From positions 4,409 through 68,408 of the forward strand of contig CALRNH020000016.1 in the NCBI GenBank assembly GCA_943369485.1: 64,000 bases of DNA, read 5' to 3'. The DNA is from ATX-6F1 sp943369485. Lineage in GTDB: Bacteria > Cyanobacteriota > Cyanobacteriia > PCC-6307 > Cyanobiaceae. The position numbers and the translations under genes are program-made. Positions 35,300-45,281 of the stretch are shown in pieces. The notes below the pieces were generated by a model. The model worked only from the letters and a program-made list of their open reading frames with translations. It had not been told where the DNA came from and searched no databases. Within the stretch, counting starts at the first letter, position 1; every line of letters begins with the position of its first letter.

Positions 35300-36526
35300 T
35301 TGCTCCAGCCTCGCAGCGCCTATCTCCACATCCCTTTTTGTCACAGGCGCTGCTTCTACTGTGATTTTGCTGTGGTGCCCCTGGGGGACCACGCTGACGG
35401 CGCCTCCTCCGGCTCGATCGCCGCCTATCTCGAACTGATCGAAGCGGAGATCGAAGGCTCCAGCGCCGGAGCGCCCCTGTCCACGGTGTACCTGGGGGGC
35501 GGCACCCCCTCGCTGCTCACCCCGGCCCAGGTGGGGCGGCTGCTGGCGGCCCTGGCGCGGCGGTTCCGGATCGCCCCGGGTGCCGAGATCAGCCTGGAGC
35601 TGGATCCCGCCAGCTTCGACCAGGGCCGCCTGGCGGGTTATCTGGCCGCTGGCGTCAATCGCGTCAGCCTCGGCGGCCAGAGCTTCGATGACACCGTGCT
35701 GGCACGCCTGGGCCGGCGCCATCGGCGTAGGGATCTGCTGGAGGCCGCCGGCTGGTTGCACCAGGCCCGATCAGCGGGGGCGCTGCGCAGCTGGAGCCTT
35801 GATCTGATCCAGGGGCTGCCGGAGCAGACCCTCGGCCTTTGGGGCCAGCAGCTGGAGCAGGCCCTGGCCCTGGCCCCCCCCCACCTCTCGATCTATGACC
35901 TGACCGTCGAGCCCGGCACCGTGTTCGAGCGCCTGCAGGCCAAAGGACAATTGCCCCTGCCCGATCCTGACCAGAGCGCCGATCTGATGGATCTGAGCGC
36001 CGAGCGGCTCAGGCGGGCCGGCTACGGCCACTACGAGATTTCCAACTACGCCCTTCCAGGCCACAGCGCGCGCCACAACCGCGTCTACTGGAGCGGTGCC
36101 GGCTGGTGGGGCTTCGGACTGGGGGCCACCTCCGCCCCCTACGGCCGGCGCCTGGCTCGCCCCCGCACCCGGGCGACCTACGCCACCTGGCTCAGGGAGC
36201 TCCAGGCCATGGCGGAGCCCCCGATCGACCTGAATCCCGCGGCGGCCGTCCCCCTGCCCTTCGATGAGCGCCTGCTGGTGGGCCTGCGCCGCCGGGAGGG
36301 GGTCGACATGGCCGAGCTCGCTGCCGAGCAGGGGCTGGGGCCCGAGGAGTTCGATCAGCTGCGCGTGCTCTGCGCGCCGTTCATCGAGCAAAACTTGTTG
36401 CGGATCGAGGGCCCCCGCTGGCGGCTGAGCGACCCGGCCGGCCTGGCCCTCAGCAATGGGGTGTTGCGGGAGCTGCTGGCCTGGTGGGAGCAGCGGGTTG
36501 CCGCTGCTGCTCCAGCCAGCCCCTGA
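35300..36526 (+). CDS. hemW: HemW-like radical SAM protein
   Basis: The 408 aa protein has the radical-SAM Cys cluster CHRRCFYC, then YLGGGTPSLL, SLELDPASFD and DLIQGLPEQ, all of the HemN/HemW family. A HemN-type C-terminal domain (DLMDLSAERLRRAGYGHYEISN) follows. The short N-terminus is typical of HemW, a heme chaperone, rather than the true coproporphyrinogen dehydrogenase HemN. The start is TTG 35300. Its last 77 bases overlap the convergent panB gene. Confidence 0.85.
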   Translation: MLQPRSAYLHIPFCHRRCFYCDFAVVPLGDHADGASSGSIAAYLELIEAEIEGSSAGAPLSTVYLGGGTPSLLTPAQVGRLLAALARRFRIAPGAEISLELDPASFDQGRLAGYLAAGVNRVSLGGQSFDDTVLARLGRRHRRRDLLEAAGWLHQARSAGALRSWSLDLIQGLPEQTLGLWGQQLEQALALAPPHLSIYDLTVEPGTVFERLQAKGQLPLPDPDQSADLMDLSAERLRRAGYGHYEISNYALPGHSARHNRVYWSGAGWWGFGLGATSAPYGRRLARPRTRATYATWLRELQAMAEPPIDLNPAAAVPLPFDERLLVGLRRREGVDMAELAAEQGLGPEEFDQLRVLCAPFIEQNLLRIEGPRWRLSDPAGLALSNGVLRELLAWWEQRVAAAAPASP

Positions 36527-37310
36527 GGGCCTCCACCGCCAGAGCGCGGCCCGGCAGCAGGGGCGGGCAGAAGGGGGGCTGGCTGGCGGTGAGGCCAAGC
36601 AGGTCGGCGGTGACGCGCACCTGAGCGTCGCAGTCATCGCCGGCGCCGATGCCGATCACGGGGATGGAGAGCTCCTGCCGCAGGGCGCCCGCCAGGGTGC
36701 CCGGCACGTGCTCCAGCACCAGGGCGAAGCAGCCGGCGGCCTCCAGGTCGAGGGCCGCTCGGCGCAGGCGCTCCTGGCTGATCGGGTCGTTGGCCTGGCG
36801 GCGATAGCCCAGGCGATGCACCGACTGGGGAGTCAGCCCCAGGTGGCCCATCACCGGAATGCCGCTGCGCACGAGCCGGTCCACCACGGCAACGGTTTCG
36901 CTCTCCCCCCCCTCCAGCTTCACGGCGGCGGCGGCGGTCTCCTTGAGCACCCGCCCGGCGGCCTCCACGGCCTGATCCAGGCCGCACTGATAGCTCAGAA
37001 AGGGCAGATCGCAGACCAGCAGCGGCTGCGTGGCCGACGGGGCGCCCAGGCCCCGGGCGACCGCGCGGGTGTGGTGGATCATCTCCGCGAGGGTCACCGG
37101 CAGGGTGGTGGCGTGCCCCAGCACCGTCATCGCCAGGGAGTCGCCCACCAGCACCACATCGGCGCCGGCCTCGAGCACCAGGGCGGCCGAGAGGGCGTCC
37201 CAGGCGGTCAGCACCGCGAAGCGCTGGCCGGCCTGCTTGCGCTTGATCAGTTCAGCGGGACGCAGGGGCACGGGCCAGGGGTGCGCAGGGGCCATTGCTA
37301 GCATCCCCAT
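36450..37310 (-). CDS. panB: 3-methyl-2-oxobutanoate hydroxymethyltransferase
   Basis: The 286 aa TIM-barrel enzyme has VLTAWDALSA, VLVGDSLAMTVLGHATTLPV, KLEGGE, VMGHLGLTPQSVHRLGG-like (GHLGLTPQSVHRLGY), LVLEHVP and GIGAGDDCDAQV, the PanB landmarks. It makes ketopantoate for pantothenate/CoA. Met6 is an alternative start. Its 3' end overlaps the convergent hemW by 77 bases and extends beyond the last conserved motif as an Ala/Pro-rich tail. Confidence 0.93.
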   Translation of the reverse strand: MGMLAMAPAHPWPVPLRPAELIKRKQAGQRFAVLTAWDALSAALVLEAGADVVLVGDSLAMTVLGHATTLPVTLAEMIHHTRAVARGLGAPSATQPLLVCDLPFLSYQCGLDQAVEAAGRVLKETAAAAVKLEGGESETVAVVDRLVRSGIPVMGHLGLTPQSVHRLGYRRQANDPISQERLRRAALDLEAAGCFALVLEHVPGTLAGALRQELSIPVIGIGAGDDCDAQVRVTADLLGLTASQPPFCPPLLPGRALAVEALRGWLEQQRQPAAPTRPAAPATPHC

Positions 37311-37404
37311 GACTCGGACCCACGCGGCTCAGACGCCCAAACCTGGTCAGACCCGGAAGGGAGCAGCCAAACGGGATGCTCGGGGCAGGCGTGGACTCCG
37401 GGTC
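37311..37404 (+). ncRNA. ffs: signal recognition particle 4.5S RNA
   Basis: The core signature GGTCAGACCCGGAAGGGAGCAGCC (split here as GGTCAGACC and CGGAAGGGAGCAGCC) occupies 37343-37366. The flanks CCACGC and GCGTGG close the hairpin. It is the bacterial small SRP RNA (apical domain only) that binds Ffh. The ends are approximate. It is divergent from panB. Confidence 0.93.
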
Positions 37405-37478
37405 ACCCATTTGCTGTGACTGGCGCGCTGGCGGTGTGATCTCAGCCCACCCGCCCAAGGCGGGGCGCCAGGCTGGTT

Positions 37479-38654
37479 TCAGCGCTCGCCCAGATCCTTT
37501 TGCCGGTTGAGCAGGAAGGCCGGGATGGTGGCGCCGCGCAGATCCGATTCGTGGCTGGTGGAACCGGAGCTGCCCAGCGATGAAACGAAGCTGCTGATGG
37601 CCGACTCCGGGCGGTAGGTGTTGCCGGCATCGAAACCCGTAGCGATCACGGTGACGTGAATCTCGCCCTCAAGGCTTTCGTCGACCACCGCGCCAACGAT
37701 GATGTTGGCCTCGGGATCAACCACGTCGTAGATCACCTCGGCGGCGCTGGTCATGTCCTCGAGGGTCATGTCCTTGCCGCCGCAGACGTTGATCACCACC
37801 CCCTTGGCGCCGTCGATGCGGGCCGCCTCCAGCAGGGGGCTGCTGATCGCCGCCTGGGCGGCCTCGGTGGCGCGGGAGCGGCCGGAGCCCACACCGAGGC
37901 CCAGCAGGGCGGTGCCCGCCTCGGCCATCACCGAGCGCACATCGGCGAAGTCGACGTTCACCAGGCCAGGCCTGGTGATGATGTCGCTGATGCCCTTGAC
38001 GCCGCTGCGCAGCACGTCGTCGGCGGCACGGAAGGCCTCCTGCAACGGCGCACCGGCTATCGCCTCCCGCAGCCGGTCGTTGGGGATCACGATCAGGGTG
38101 TCCACATGTTCGGCCAGGCGGGCGATGCCCTCTTCGGCCTGGCGCATGCGCTTGCGGCCCTCGAAGCTGAACGGCTTGGTGACGATCGCCACCGTGAGGG
38201 CGCCGCATTCCTTGGCCACCTCCGCCAGGATCGGGGCGGCGCCCGTGCCGGTGCCGCCGCCCATGCCGGCGGCAATGAACACCAGATCGGCGCCCTGAAG
38301 GGTCTGGGCCAGTTCGGCGCGGGATTCCTCGGCCGCCTTCTGGCCGATCACCGGGTTGCCACCGGCGCCGAGCCCTCTGGTGAGTTTCTGACCCAGCTGA
38401 ACCCGTTGCTGGGCGGCTGACTGGATCAGGGCCTGGGCGTCGGTGTTGAGCACCCGATAACTCAGCCCCTGGAGGTCGGAGGCGATCATGCGGTTGACCG
38501 CATTGCTGCCTCCACCGCCGACGCCGATGACCTCGATCCGCGCGGATTGGCTCGGAACGATGCCGTTGCTGCTGGCGGGGCTCAGGGACATCTCGGCGGG
38601 TACCGCAAAAAGAGGGCTGGGGACGGTCGGTAGTGACTTGGGGGGCTGTTCCAT
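37479..38654 (-). CDS. ftsZ: cell division protein FtsZ
   Basis: This tubulin-like GTPase has the core from ARIEVIGVGGGGSNAVNRM to the C-terminal NTYRPE region, including the GTP-binding GGGTGTGAAP loop and the T7-loop NVDFADVRSVM. The C-terminal tail (RGATIPAFLLNRQ) holds the conserved partner-binding peptide. Starts at 38687, 38654 and 38591 are possible; the family core begins near residue 40. It follows ftsQ on the same strand (about 135 bases gap), the usual ftsQ-ftsZ order. Confidence 0.96.
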   Translation of the reverse strand: MEQPPKSLPTVPSPLFAVPAEMSLSPASSNGIVPSQSARIEVIGVGGGGSNAVNRMIASDLQGLSYRVLNTDAQALIQSAAQQRVQLGQKLTRGLGAGGNPVIGQKAAEESRAELAQTLQGADLVFIAAGMGGGTGTGAAPILAEVAKECGALTVAIVTKPFSFEGRKRMRQAEEGIARLAEHVDTLIVIPNDRLREAIAGAPLQEAFRAADDVLRSGVKGISDIITRPGLVNVDFADVRSVMAEAGTALLGLGVGSGRSRATEAAQAAISSPLLEAARIDGAKGVVINVCGGKDMTLEDMTSAAEVIYDVVDPEANIIVGAVVDESLEGEIHVTVIATGFDAGNTYRPESAISSFVSSLGSSGSTSHESDLRGATIPAFLLNRQKDLGER

Positions 38655-38789
38655 GGGGCGCACCGCTCCGAAGACCACGGGCAGCATTATGTCGGTGGAA
38701 GTCCCGATGGGTCTTCGTCTCCTGATACACCTTTGCCGGATTCCTTTTAACCGGTCACGGCCCCCCGCCGCCCAGGGGGCCAGCGGCGC

Positions 38790-39656
38790 TCAGTTCACCC
38801 AGGCCGGGCTGGGTCCCTTGCCGCCGCTGCCGTTGAAGGGGGCGGGCAGTCCCAGCTCCGGTTGGTCGGGGTTGCTCAGGTCGATGGACTGCAGTTTGAG
38901 GTGGCGCACCTTGGCGGGCAGTTCCTGGGACAGATGGCTGAGCACCTCCAAGCGGCGTTCCAGCTGGGCGTCGGGGGGACCCAGGCGGATCAACCCCAGG
39001 GAGGCGGTGCGCAGCCAAAGGGAGCCGCTGGGCTCGAAGCGCACCTCCAGCAGGGGGCTGCCCAGGTCATCGCGACGGGCCAACACCCGTCCGAGGACCG
39101 GGCGGTAGCGCTCCTGCCAGCCGACCACCGTGGTTCTGGAGGCCGGGCCGGCGCCACCGGCCCCCTGCTGCTGGCGCCGGCTCATCCAATTGCCGAAACG
39201 ATCCACGTAGCCCAGCTCAAGCCCCCGGGGGGTTCTCCGTTCGGCCCGGGCCACCGCCTGGCGGTCCACCAGGGCGATGCGCAGCCGGGGCGGCAGCATC
39301 AGCCGGCTCACCTGGACGTTTTCCACCGGCAGGGCCTCCGCCAGTGCCGCCGTGATCGCCTGGGGACGCAGCTCCAGCAGCGGCACGGGGAATCGCAGCT
39401 GGGCGGCCTGGATCACCTGCTCGCGGCTCACCTGCTGGCTTCCGGAAACCTCCACCTGCTCCGGGCTCTGCAGGGTCCAGCCCTGGCGCAACAGCACCCA
39501 GCCCAGGCCGGCCGCGGCGGCGCTGAGCACCACCACTTGCCAGCTGTGGCGCAGCAGCTGGTTGCGCCGTTGCTGGCGCAGCTGGCGCCGCCGCTCGGCG
39601 CCGGCGGGGAGCACCTGGCGGGGTCCGGCGAGCTGGGACTCCGGCTTGGAACTCAC
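38790..39656 (-). CDS. ftsQ: cell division protein FtsQ
   Basis: The 288 aa bitopic protein has a basic cytoplasmic N-terminus, one transmembrane helix (WQVVVLSAAAAGLGWVLL, about 39-56), a POTRA domain (VEVSGSQQVSREQVIQAAQL) and a periplasmic FtsQ domain. It joins the divisome and recruits later division proteins. Its start overlaps the stop of the preceding gene (ATGA), so it is coupled to it and to ddl. Confidence 0.9.
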   Translation of the reverse strand: MSSKPESQLAGPRQVLPAGAERRRQLRQQRRNQLLRHSWQVVVLSAAAAGLGWVLLRQGWTLQSPEQVEVSGSQQVSREQVIQAAQLRFPVPLLELRPQAITAALAEALPVENVQVSRLMLPPRLRIALVDRQAVARAERRTPRGLELGYVDRFGNWMSRRQQQGAGGAGPASRTTVVGWQERYRPVLGRVLARRDDLGSPLLEVRFEPSGSLWLRTASLGLIRLGPPDAQLERRLEVLSHLSQELPAKVRHLKLQSIDLSNPDQPELGLPAPFNGSGGKGPSPAWVN

Positions 39657-40063
39657 AGTTCGCAGCGGGAGCGCGACATCAGATCGTGCATCCAGCGGCG
39701 GGCCCGCTCGGCGTCGGCGAAGGGGAGATCCTTCTGAAGACCGGAGCCCACCAGCCGCAGGCGGCAGCGGCCCTGGCTTTCCTCGGTGAGCGGCGCTTCG
39801 CCGGATCCCAGGGCGAGCAGCTCAACGAGCTCCAGCGACTTGATCGTGAAGCTGCCCTCCAGCTCCAGGTTGCCGGCGTGGAAACGGCTCCAGCTCAATT
39901 CACCATCGATCAGCCGGGCCGCGCCGCAGCCGTCGAGCTTGGCCAGCTCAGCCCCTTCCGCCCACTCCTGGAACAGCCGCTGGCGCCGTCGCTCCAGCCA
40001 GCCCAGGGCGGTGAGCAGCACAAACACCACCAGTAACGGCAACCACAGCAGTCCATGACTCAT
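39653..40063 (-). CDS. conserved hypothetical membrane protein between ddl and ftsQ
   Basis: The 136 aa protein starts at ATG 40063, overlapping the ddl stop by 4 bases. It has one N-terminal transmembrane helix (LLWLPLLVVFVLLTALGWL) and a soluble domain with two Cys (DGCGAARL; GRCRLRL). It appears conserved in cyanobacterial ddl-ftsQ clusters by position. A role near the divisome or cell wall is inferred only from context. Confidence 0.75.
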   Translation of the reverse strand: MSHGLLWLPLLVVFVLLTALGWLERRRQRLFQEWAEGAELAKLDGCGAARLIDGELSWSRFHAGNLELEGSFTIKSLELVELLALGSGEAPLTEESQGRCRLRLVGSGLQKDLPFADAERARRWMHDLMSRSRCEL

Positions 40064-41226
40064 GCCGCGTTGGCCTCCATGTCTGGGCGCGTTCCGTTGG
40101 GCCATTCTCCCGCCAACTGCACGAGTTGGTGCACGAGCTCTTCCAGCGGCAGACCCGTGGCGGCCCAGAGCATCGGGTACATGCTCTGGTTGGTGAAACC
40201 GGGGAGGGTGTTGATCTCGTTGAGCCAGAGGGTGCCCCCACCAGCTTCGACAGCCCCTGAGTCGCCGCTCGTATCGCGGCCATTTTCTTCATAGAAGAAG
40301 TCGACCCTGGCCAGCCCCTCGGCCGCCACCGCCTGGCAGGCCTGGATCGCCAGCGCCCGGGCCCGCTCGCTCACCGCCGAAGGCACATCGGCGGGGATCA
40401 CCGTGTGGCTGAGGCCCTCGGTGTATTTGGTGGTGTAGTCGTACCACTCGGCGTCGAAGCGGATTTCCCCCAGCACCGAGGCCCGCATCGTCTCGCGGCC
40501 GACCACGGCGCATTCGAGCTCGCGAGCCACGATCCCCTTTTCCACCACCAGGCGCCGGTCGTGGCGGGCGGCCTCCCGCAGGCCCTCCGCCAGCGTGGCG
40601 CGGTCGGTGGCCTTGCTGATGCCCACGGAGGAACCCAGGTTGGCGGGCTTGATGAAGCAGGGATAGCCGAGGCTGCCCTCCAGACGCTCCAGCAGGCCCC
40701 CCCGGCGCTGGGGGTCGTCGAGTTCGGCGGCCTGCACGCAGACGTAGGGCACCTGGGGCAGGCCGGCGGCGGCGAAGGCGGCCTTCATCGCCTGCTTGTC
40801 CATGCCCACGGCCGAGCCCAGCACCCCGGAGCCCACGAACGGCACCTGCATCAGGGTGAACAGCCCCTGGATCGTGCCGTCCTCGCCGTTGGGTCCATGC
40901 AGCACCGGAAACCACACATCCACATCAAGGGCACCCGGCGGCAGCCCCTGGAAGCCCGGGCGCACCGGCGTGGCCGGCAGCTCCTCGGCGGTGGGGGGGC
41001 AGCCGGAAGCCAGCACGGCATCGGCGACGGCGGGGGGCCACCAGTGCCCCTGGGGATCGATGTAGAAGCACAGCAGCCGGTAGCGATCGGCGTTGGCCCC
41101 CTGGGCCAGGGCCGCCGCCACCGTCACCGCTGAGCGGATGGAAACCGCATGCTCTCCCGAGGCTCCGCCGAACACCAGACCGATGGAGGTGTTGGTGGCG
41201 TCCATGGCGTCCTTCGGGGGTGCCAA
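40060..41226 (-). CDS. ddl: D-alanine-D-alanine ligase
   Basis: The 388 aa ATP-grasp enzyme has GLVFGGASGEHAVSIRSA, VLHGPNGEDGTIQGL, CFIKPANLGSSVGISKA and LNEINTLPGFTNQSMYP. It makes D-Ala-D-Ala for peptidoglycan. ATG 41205 (MDATNTS) may be the real start. It is the first gene of the reverse cluster ddl-hyp-ftsQ-ftsZ. Confidence 0.95.
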   Translation of the reverse strand: MAPPKDAMDATNTSIGLVFGGASGEHAVSIRSAVTVAAALAQGANADRYRLLCFYIDPQGHWWPPAVADAVLASGCPPTAEELPATPVRPGFQGLPPGALDVDVWFPVLHGPNGEDGTIQGLFTLMQVPFVGSGVLGSAVGMDKQAMKAAFAAAGLPQVPYVCVQAAELDDPQRRGGLLERLEGSLGYPCFIKPANLGSSVGISKATDRATLAEGLREAARHDRRLVVEKGIVARELECAVVGRETMRASVLGEIRFDAEWYDYTTKYTEGLSHTVIPADVPSAVSERARALAIQACQAVAAEGLARVDFFYEENGRDTSGDSGAVEAGGGTLWLNEINTLPGFTNQSMYPMLWAATGLPLEELVHQLVQLAGEWPNGTRPDMEANAA

Positions 41227-41729
41227 AGGGTATCAGCGATGGTTGAGGAGGAGGGGAAAGGCTTGCTGGCCACGGCCTTCAGTCCTCCTCTCCATGGTCA
41301 GTGAAACGGTGGTGCGTCGATCGACGCCAGCACGATGACCCCGGTTCCCCTTGGAGAAGGAGCACACCTCTGGGGTCCGCGAGCAACCCGATGGAGGCCC
41401 AGACCCAAAGCGGGGCTCATCCAATCGTGGCGACGGCACTGTTGCTTGCCGAGCGACCGGGGAACGAAGCCGGATGGTCAGCGCCCCTGCCTCGAACAAC
41501 CGGCCGACGCCCCTGGTGGCCTCAGGCAGCTGTGCGCCATCAGCGCCCTCTTCCGCAGACTGGAAGGTCGGGCAAGAAGCAGAACCATGACTGGGGCCAA
41601 TCAAGAGCTTCGCTACAACTGTTTCTCATCATCATGGTCAAGCCTTGTTCAGGTGCGTCCACACAAGTTGTTGGTTCTGATTCTTCGTTGGCTGACTCGT
41701 CGTTGGCAGGACAGCCGTGGTGACTGAGA
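41227..41729. other. 503-base stretch without a supported gene
   Basis: It separates ddl from the frameshifted EAL gene. A 46-codon frame at 41588-41727 (MTGANQELRY...) was seen but has no recognisable feature. It holds no tRNA or clear terminator. Confidence 0.5.
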
Positions 41730-43462
41730 TTAGATGTGGTAACTACTGTCTAATTCTGGTAACAGATGTGGCTCAGTATGATCAAGGAATTCCCAGTCAA
41801 CCAGCTCAAGGGGGCGACTGAAGAGGTAGCCTTGGGCTCCGTGGCAGCCAATGTCCCGAAGGATTCTCATCTCCTTTACGGTTTCAACGCCCTCGGCTAT
41901 AATCTTGAACTCAAGCCGCTCGGCAAGATGTTGCATGGTTCCAACAACAACCTGGGCGCGGGCACTGCTCCCCAACTTGCTGATCAGTGACCGGTCGAGC
42001 TTCAGCACATCAAACGAGAAGCGCTGGAGATAGGAGAACGATGAAAATCCCGTGCCAAAGTCGTCGATGGCAATTTTGATGCCATGCGAGCGCAGTTCGG
42101 CGAAGATGTCATTGATGCTGACCTGTTCATCGACCAGAGTGGCTTCGGTGAGCTCCACCTGAAGTTGAGTGGGATTGAACTGGTGCGATCAAGAGTATTG
42201 AGGACGTTACGGACAAAGTCATGTTCTCTCAACTGAAGCCCAGAGATGTTGACGGATAGCCCCATGGGGGTCTTGTTGGAGCTCGTGCGGCTGAAGTTCT
42301 TGCATGACTGCTCAAGACTCCAGTAGCCGAGATCGGAAATGAAGCCATTTCCTTCCGCGAGAGGGATGAACTGATCAGGGCCCACGATCCCGTGGATAGG
42401 GGAGGTCCAGCGCATCAGGGCTTCAGCGGAGTACGTCAGACCGCTGTCAAGGTGGATGATGGGTTGATAGACCATCCTGAATTCGTCTTTGGAAAAGGCA
42501 GTTTCCAGGTCGAAATCACGTTGCTTGAGAAGCTTGTAATGAGCAGTGGAAATCTTATCCAGCTTCATCTGCAAGATCTCCATGATTGAGTAGAGATGCT
42601 GGGGATCGATGGCCCGGCTGAGGCTGGTGGAGGTCACAATCCCTGCGAGGGTGCCATGGCTATCAGTGACCACAAGCCGATGCACCCGGAGTTTGTGCAT
42701 GAGCGCCTGCACATGGGCCAGGCTTTCATTGGGGTGCACGAATGTGAGTGGTGCGCTCATCACTTGCGCCACAGCAGTGGAGCGGAAATCAACCTGGAGG
42801 TTCTTGAGTTGCAGCAGATCGCGTTCGGTCAGGATACCAACAGGAACCAAGGCACCATTGGATGAACCTTCGCTTGTTACCACAACGCAGCTGATCCGCT
42901 GGTTGATCATTTTTGCGGCACATTCGTCCACCGTTGCCGAGTTCAGGACGGTGACAACTTCTGTTGTCATCACCTCTGAGGTGGTTCGGAGTTTAAGAAA
43001 ATGGCCCTGCTTGAGTGCATGTTGCAAGCTAGAGTTTGTTACGACTCCATGGATTGCGCCCTCATTGTTGAGGATGGGAAGATGACGGATACTGCGCCGC
43101 TGAAAGATGTTATTGGCAATAAAAACATCGGTGAATTCATCGAGCCGCAAGCTGATCACAGACTTGGTCATCACCTCTGCCACGGTGATGTTCTCCAGAT
43201 CGACCGGTTGAATGGCAAGTCTGACAAAGTCCCGTTCCGTCAGGATGCCATCAATCGCCTTGCCGTCTGAGGAGGCCAACACGCAACCGGCATAGAGCTT
43301 GCTGACATGTTGTTTTTGATCTCCCCGCGCTGGTGATTCTGAATGGCAGGTCGATTCGCCGCTCAGTTGCCGTAGCGCTTCAGCGACAGTGGCGCTCGGC
43401 GAGATCACGATGATCTCGGTGATGATGGCTTCGGCTGGGTCAAAGCTGGGGGAGTAATCCAT
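41730..43462 (-). pseudogene. four-CBS plus EAL phosphodiesterase, frameshifted
   Basis: From ATG 43462 the frame encodes four CBS domains (about 1-280; for example GILTERDFVRLA, VMTKSVISL, VGILTERDLLQL) and the start of an EAL domain (SAEALMRW, LSVNISGLQ). At about 42182-42184 a base is missing, and the frame switches to ELTEAT, IDDFGTGFSSFSYLQ, KLDRSLIS, AEGVET and QGYLFSRP, ending at 41730. All catalytic EAL residues are present across the two frames. Intact, it would be an adenine-nucleotide-sensing cyclic-di-GMP hydrolase. It is either a recent pseudogene or a sequencing error. The gene is more AT-rich than its neighbours. Confidence 0.85.
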
Positions 43463-43796
43463 CGCGGGTTGCGCCTCGTTTGATCAGGGCAATGAAGTGG
43501 CTTAATGCAGCCTCGATGCTGAGAGGTTGTTTTTGGACTTGCGGTGGATTGAATTGGTCCTGAGGGTGATCCAGTCGCTATGCCATTAGTTGCTTCTAAT
43601 GGTTCAACAGACTGAGTGTTAGTTGATATGAATTATGCAGTAGGGACTGGTCTGTGAAATTTTTTGCTTTCAAAGGCTGACAGGAAAAGGGGAGCGAGCT
43701 TGACTTCAAGGATACCTTGCAGCGGATTCTCTGATTTGAATAGAGAACTTCAAGGAATCTGATCGAATCAAGCGCCTGCGTGGTGCTCCTTGATAC
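43463..43796. other. 334-base AT-rich gap upstream of the CBS-EAL gene
   Basis: It is visibly AT-rich, with no supported coding frame. It probably contains the promoter of the CBS-EAL gene and the 3' region of miaB. Confidence 0.5.
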
Positions 43797-45191
43797 CTAT
43801 GGAAGGGCAGCCTGCTGGTTCATGCTTTGATGCAGGTGCTTCTCTAGTTGTGTAGTCCCACTGAGTGAAAAAGGCCGCACCGCCTCGATCCGCACCGGCA
43901 CGAGATCACCGATGCGATGCTCGCCGACGGGGAAGAAGGTGAGTCGGTTGGTGCGGGTGCGGCCCATCAGCTGGGATGGATCTTTGGGGTTGATCCCCTC
44001 TACCAGCACCTCCTCGACGCGGCCCAGATAACGCTCACTGCGGGAACGGGCGGTGCGCTCCACCAGGGCATTGAGCTCCTGCAGCCGCTCCACCTTCACC
44101 GCCTCGCTCAGTTGACCGGACCAGTCGGCCGCTGGGGTATTGGGGCGGGGGGAGTAGGCGGCGGTGTTGACCAGATCGAAGCCGATCTCCTCGATCAGAT
44201 CGAGGGTGCGGTGGAACTGGGCGTCGGTTTCGCCCGGGAAGCCGACGATCACATCAGCGCTGATCGAGGCATCCGGCATGCGCGCGCGGATGCGCTCGAT
44301 GATGCGGCGGTAGCGGTCCACCGTGTAGCCGCGGGCCATGGCCTTGAGCAGGTCGTCGTCGCCGCTCTGGAAGGGAATGTGGAAGTGCTCACAGACCTTG
44401 CTCAGATCGTCGCAGGCCTTGATCAGGCGTTCGCTGAAGTAGCGCGGATGGCTGGTGGCGAAGCGGATCCTCTCGATCCCCGCCACGCCATGGATGTGAT
44501 GCAGCAGATCGGTGAGGGTGTGCTGACGGCGACCTTCGGGGGTGATGCCGGGCAGATCGCGGCCGTAGGCGTCGATGTTCTGCCCCAGCAGGGTGATCTC
44601 CTTGAAGCCGCGTGCCGCCAGCCCCTCGATCTCCAGCCGGATCGCTTCCGGCAGCCGGGACTGCTCCTTTCCGCGCACGGCCGGCACCACGCAGTAGGTG
44701 CAGCGCTCATTGCAGCCGTAGATCACGTTCACCCAGGCGCAGGTGCCGCTGTCGCGCCGCGGGGTGGTGAGGTCTTCGAGGATGTGGTGCTCGCCGGTGG
44801 CCACTACCTGCTGGCCGCTTTCCACCTGCTCCAGGAGCGTGCCCAGGCGGTTGGCGTGCTGGGGCCCCATCACCAGATCCAGTTCGGGCACCCGCCGCAG
44901 CAGGGCTTCGCCTTCCTGCTGGGCCACACAGCCCGCCACCACCAGGGTGAGCTGGGGATTGAGGCGTTTGCGCTGGGCCTGGCGTCCCAGGTAGCTGTAG
45001 ACCTTCTGCTCGGCGTTGTCGCGGATCGTGCAGGTGTTGTAGAGCACCAGATCGGCGCTGTGTTCGTCGCGGCCGGGTGAATACCCCATGGTTTCGAGGA
45101 TCCCGGCCATGCGCTCGGAATCCGCCTTGTTCATCTGGCACCCGAAGGTGGTGATCCAGTAGCTGCCCCTCACGGCTCCGTTCGCGCCCAT
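43797..45191 (-). CDS. miaB: tRNA-2-methylthio-N6-dimethylallyladenosine synthase
   Basis: The 464 aa enzyme has an N-terminal UPF0004 domain with the three Cys of one Fe-S cluster (TFGCQMNKADSERM, NTCTIRDNAEQK, AGCVAQQEG), a radical-SAM cluster (CNERCTYCVVP) and a C-terminal TRAM domain (FFPVGEHRIGDLVPVRIE). It adds a methylthio group to i6A37 of tRNAs. It is divergent from the epimerase gene at 45282. Confidence 0.96.
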   Translation of the reverse strand: MGANGAVRGSYWITTFGCQMNKADSERMAGILETMGYSPGRDEHSADLVLYNTCTIRDNAEQKVYSYLGRQAQRKRLNPQLTLVVAGCVAQQEGEALLRRVPELDLVMGPQHANRLGTLLEQVESGQQVVATGEHHILEDLTTPRRDSGTCAWVNVIYGCNERCTYCVVPAVRGKEQSRLPEAIRLEIEGLAARGFKEITLLGQNIDAYGRDLPGITPEGRRQHTLTDLLHHIHGVAGIERIRFATSHPRYFSERLIKACDDLSKVCEHFHIPFQSGDDDLLKAMARGYTVDRYRRIIERIRARMPDASISADVIVGFPGETDAQFHRTLDLIEEIGFDLVNTAAYSPRPNTPAADWSGQLSEAVKVERLQELNALVERTARSRSERYLGRVEEVLVEGINPKDPSQLMGRTRTNRLTFFPVGEHRIGDLVPVRIEAVRPFSLSGTTQLEKHLHQSMNQQAALP

Positions 45192-45281
45192 CGGGCCAGT
45201 TTCGTTGATCGCCGGCTGAGCTGCTGGCGACGGTCGGGCTGGCTACGGTGCAGGCCTTCTGAGAACAGGGCCCCGGCCCCC

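Noticed and set aside
37450..37464. Small hairpin between the SRP RNA and ftsZ
   Set aside because: It has a 6-bp stem and no T-run on either strand, too weak to call a terminator.
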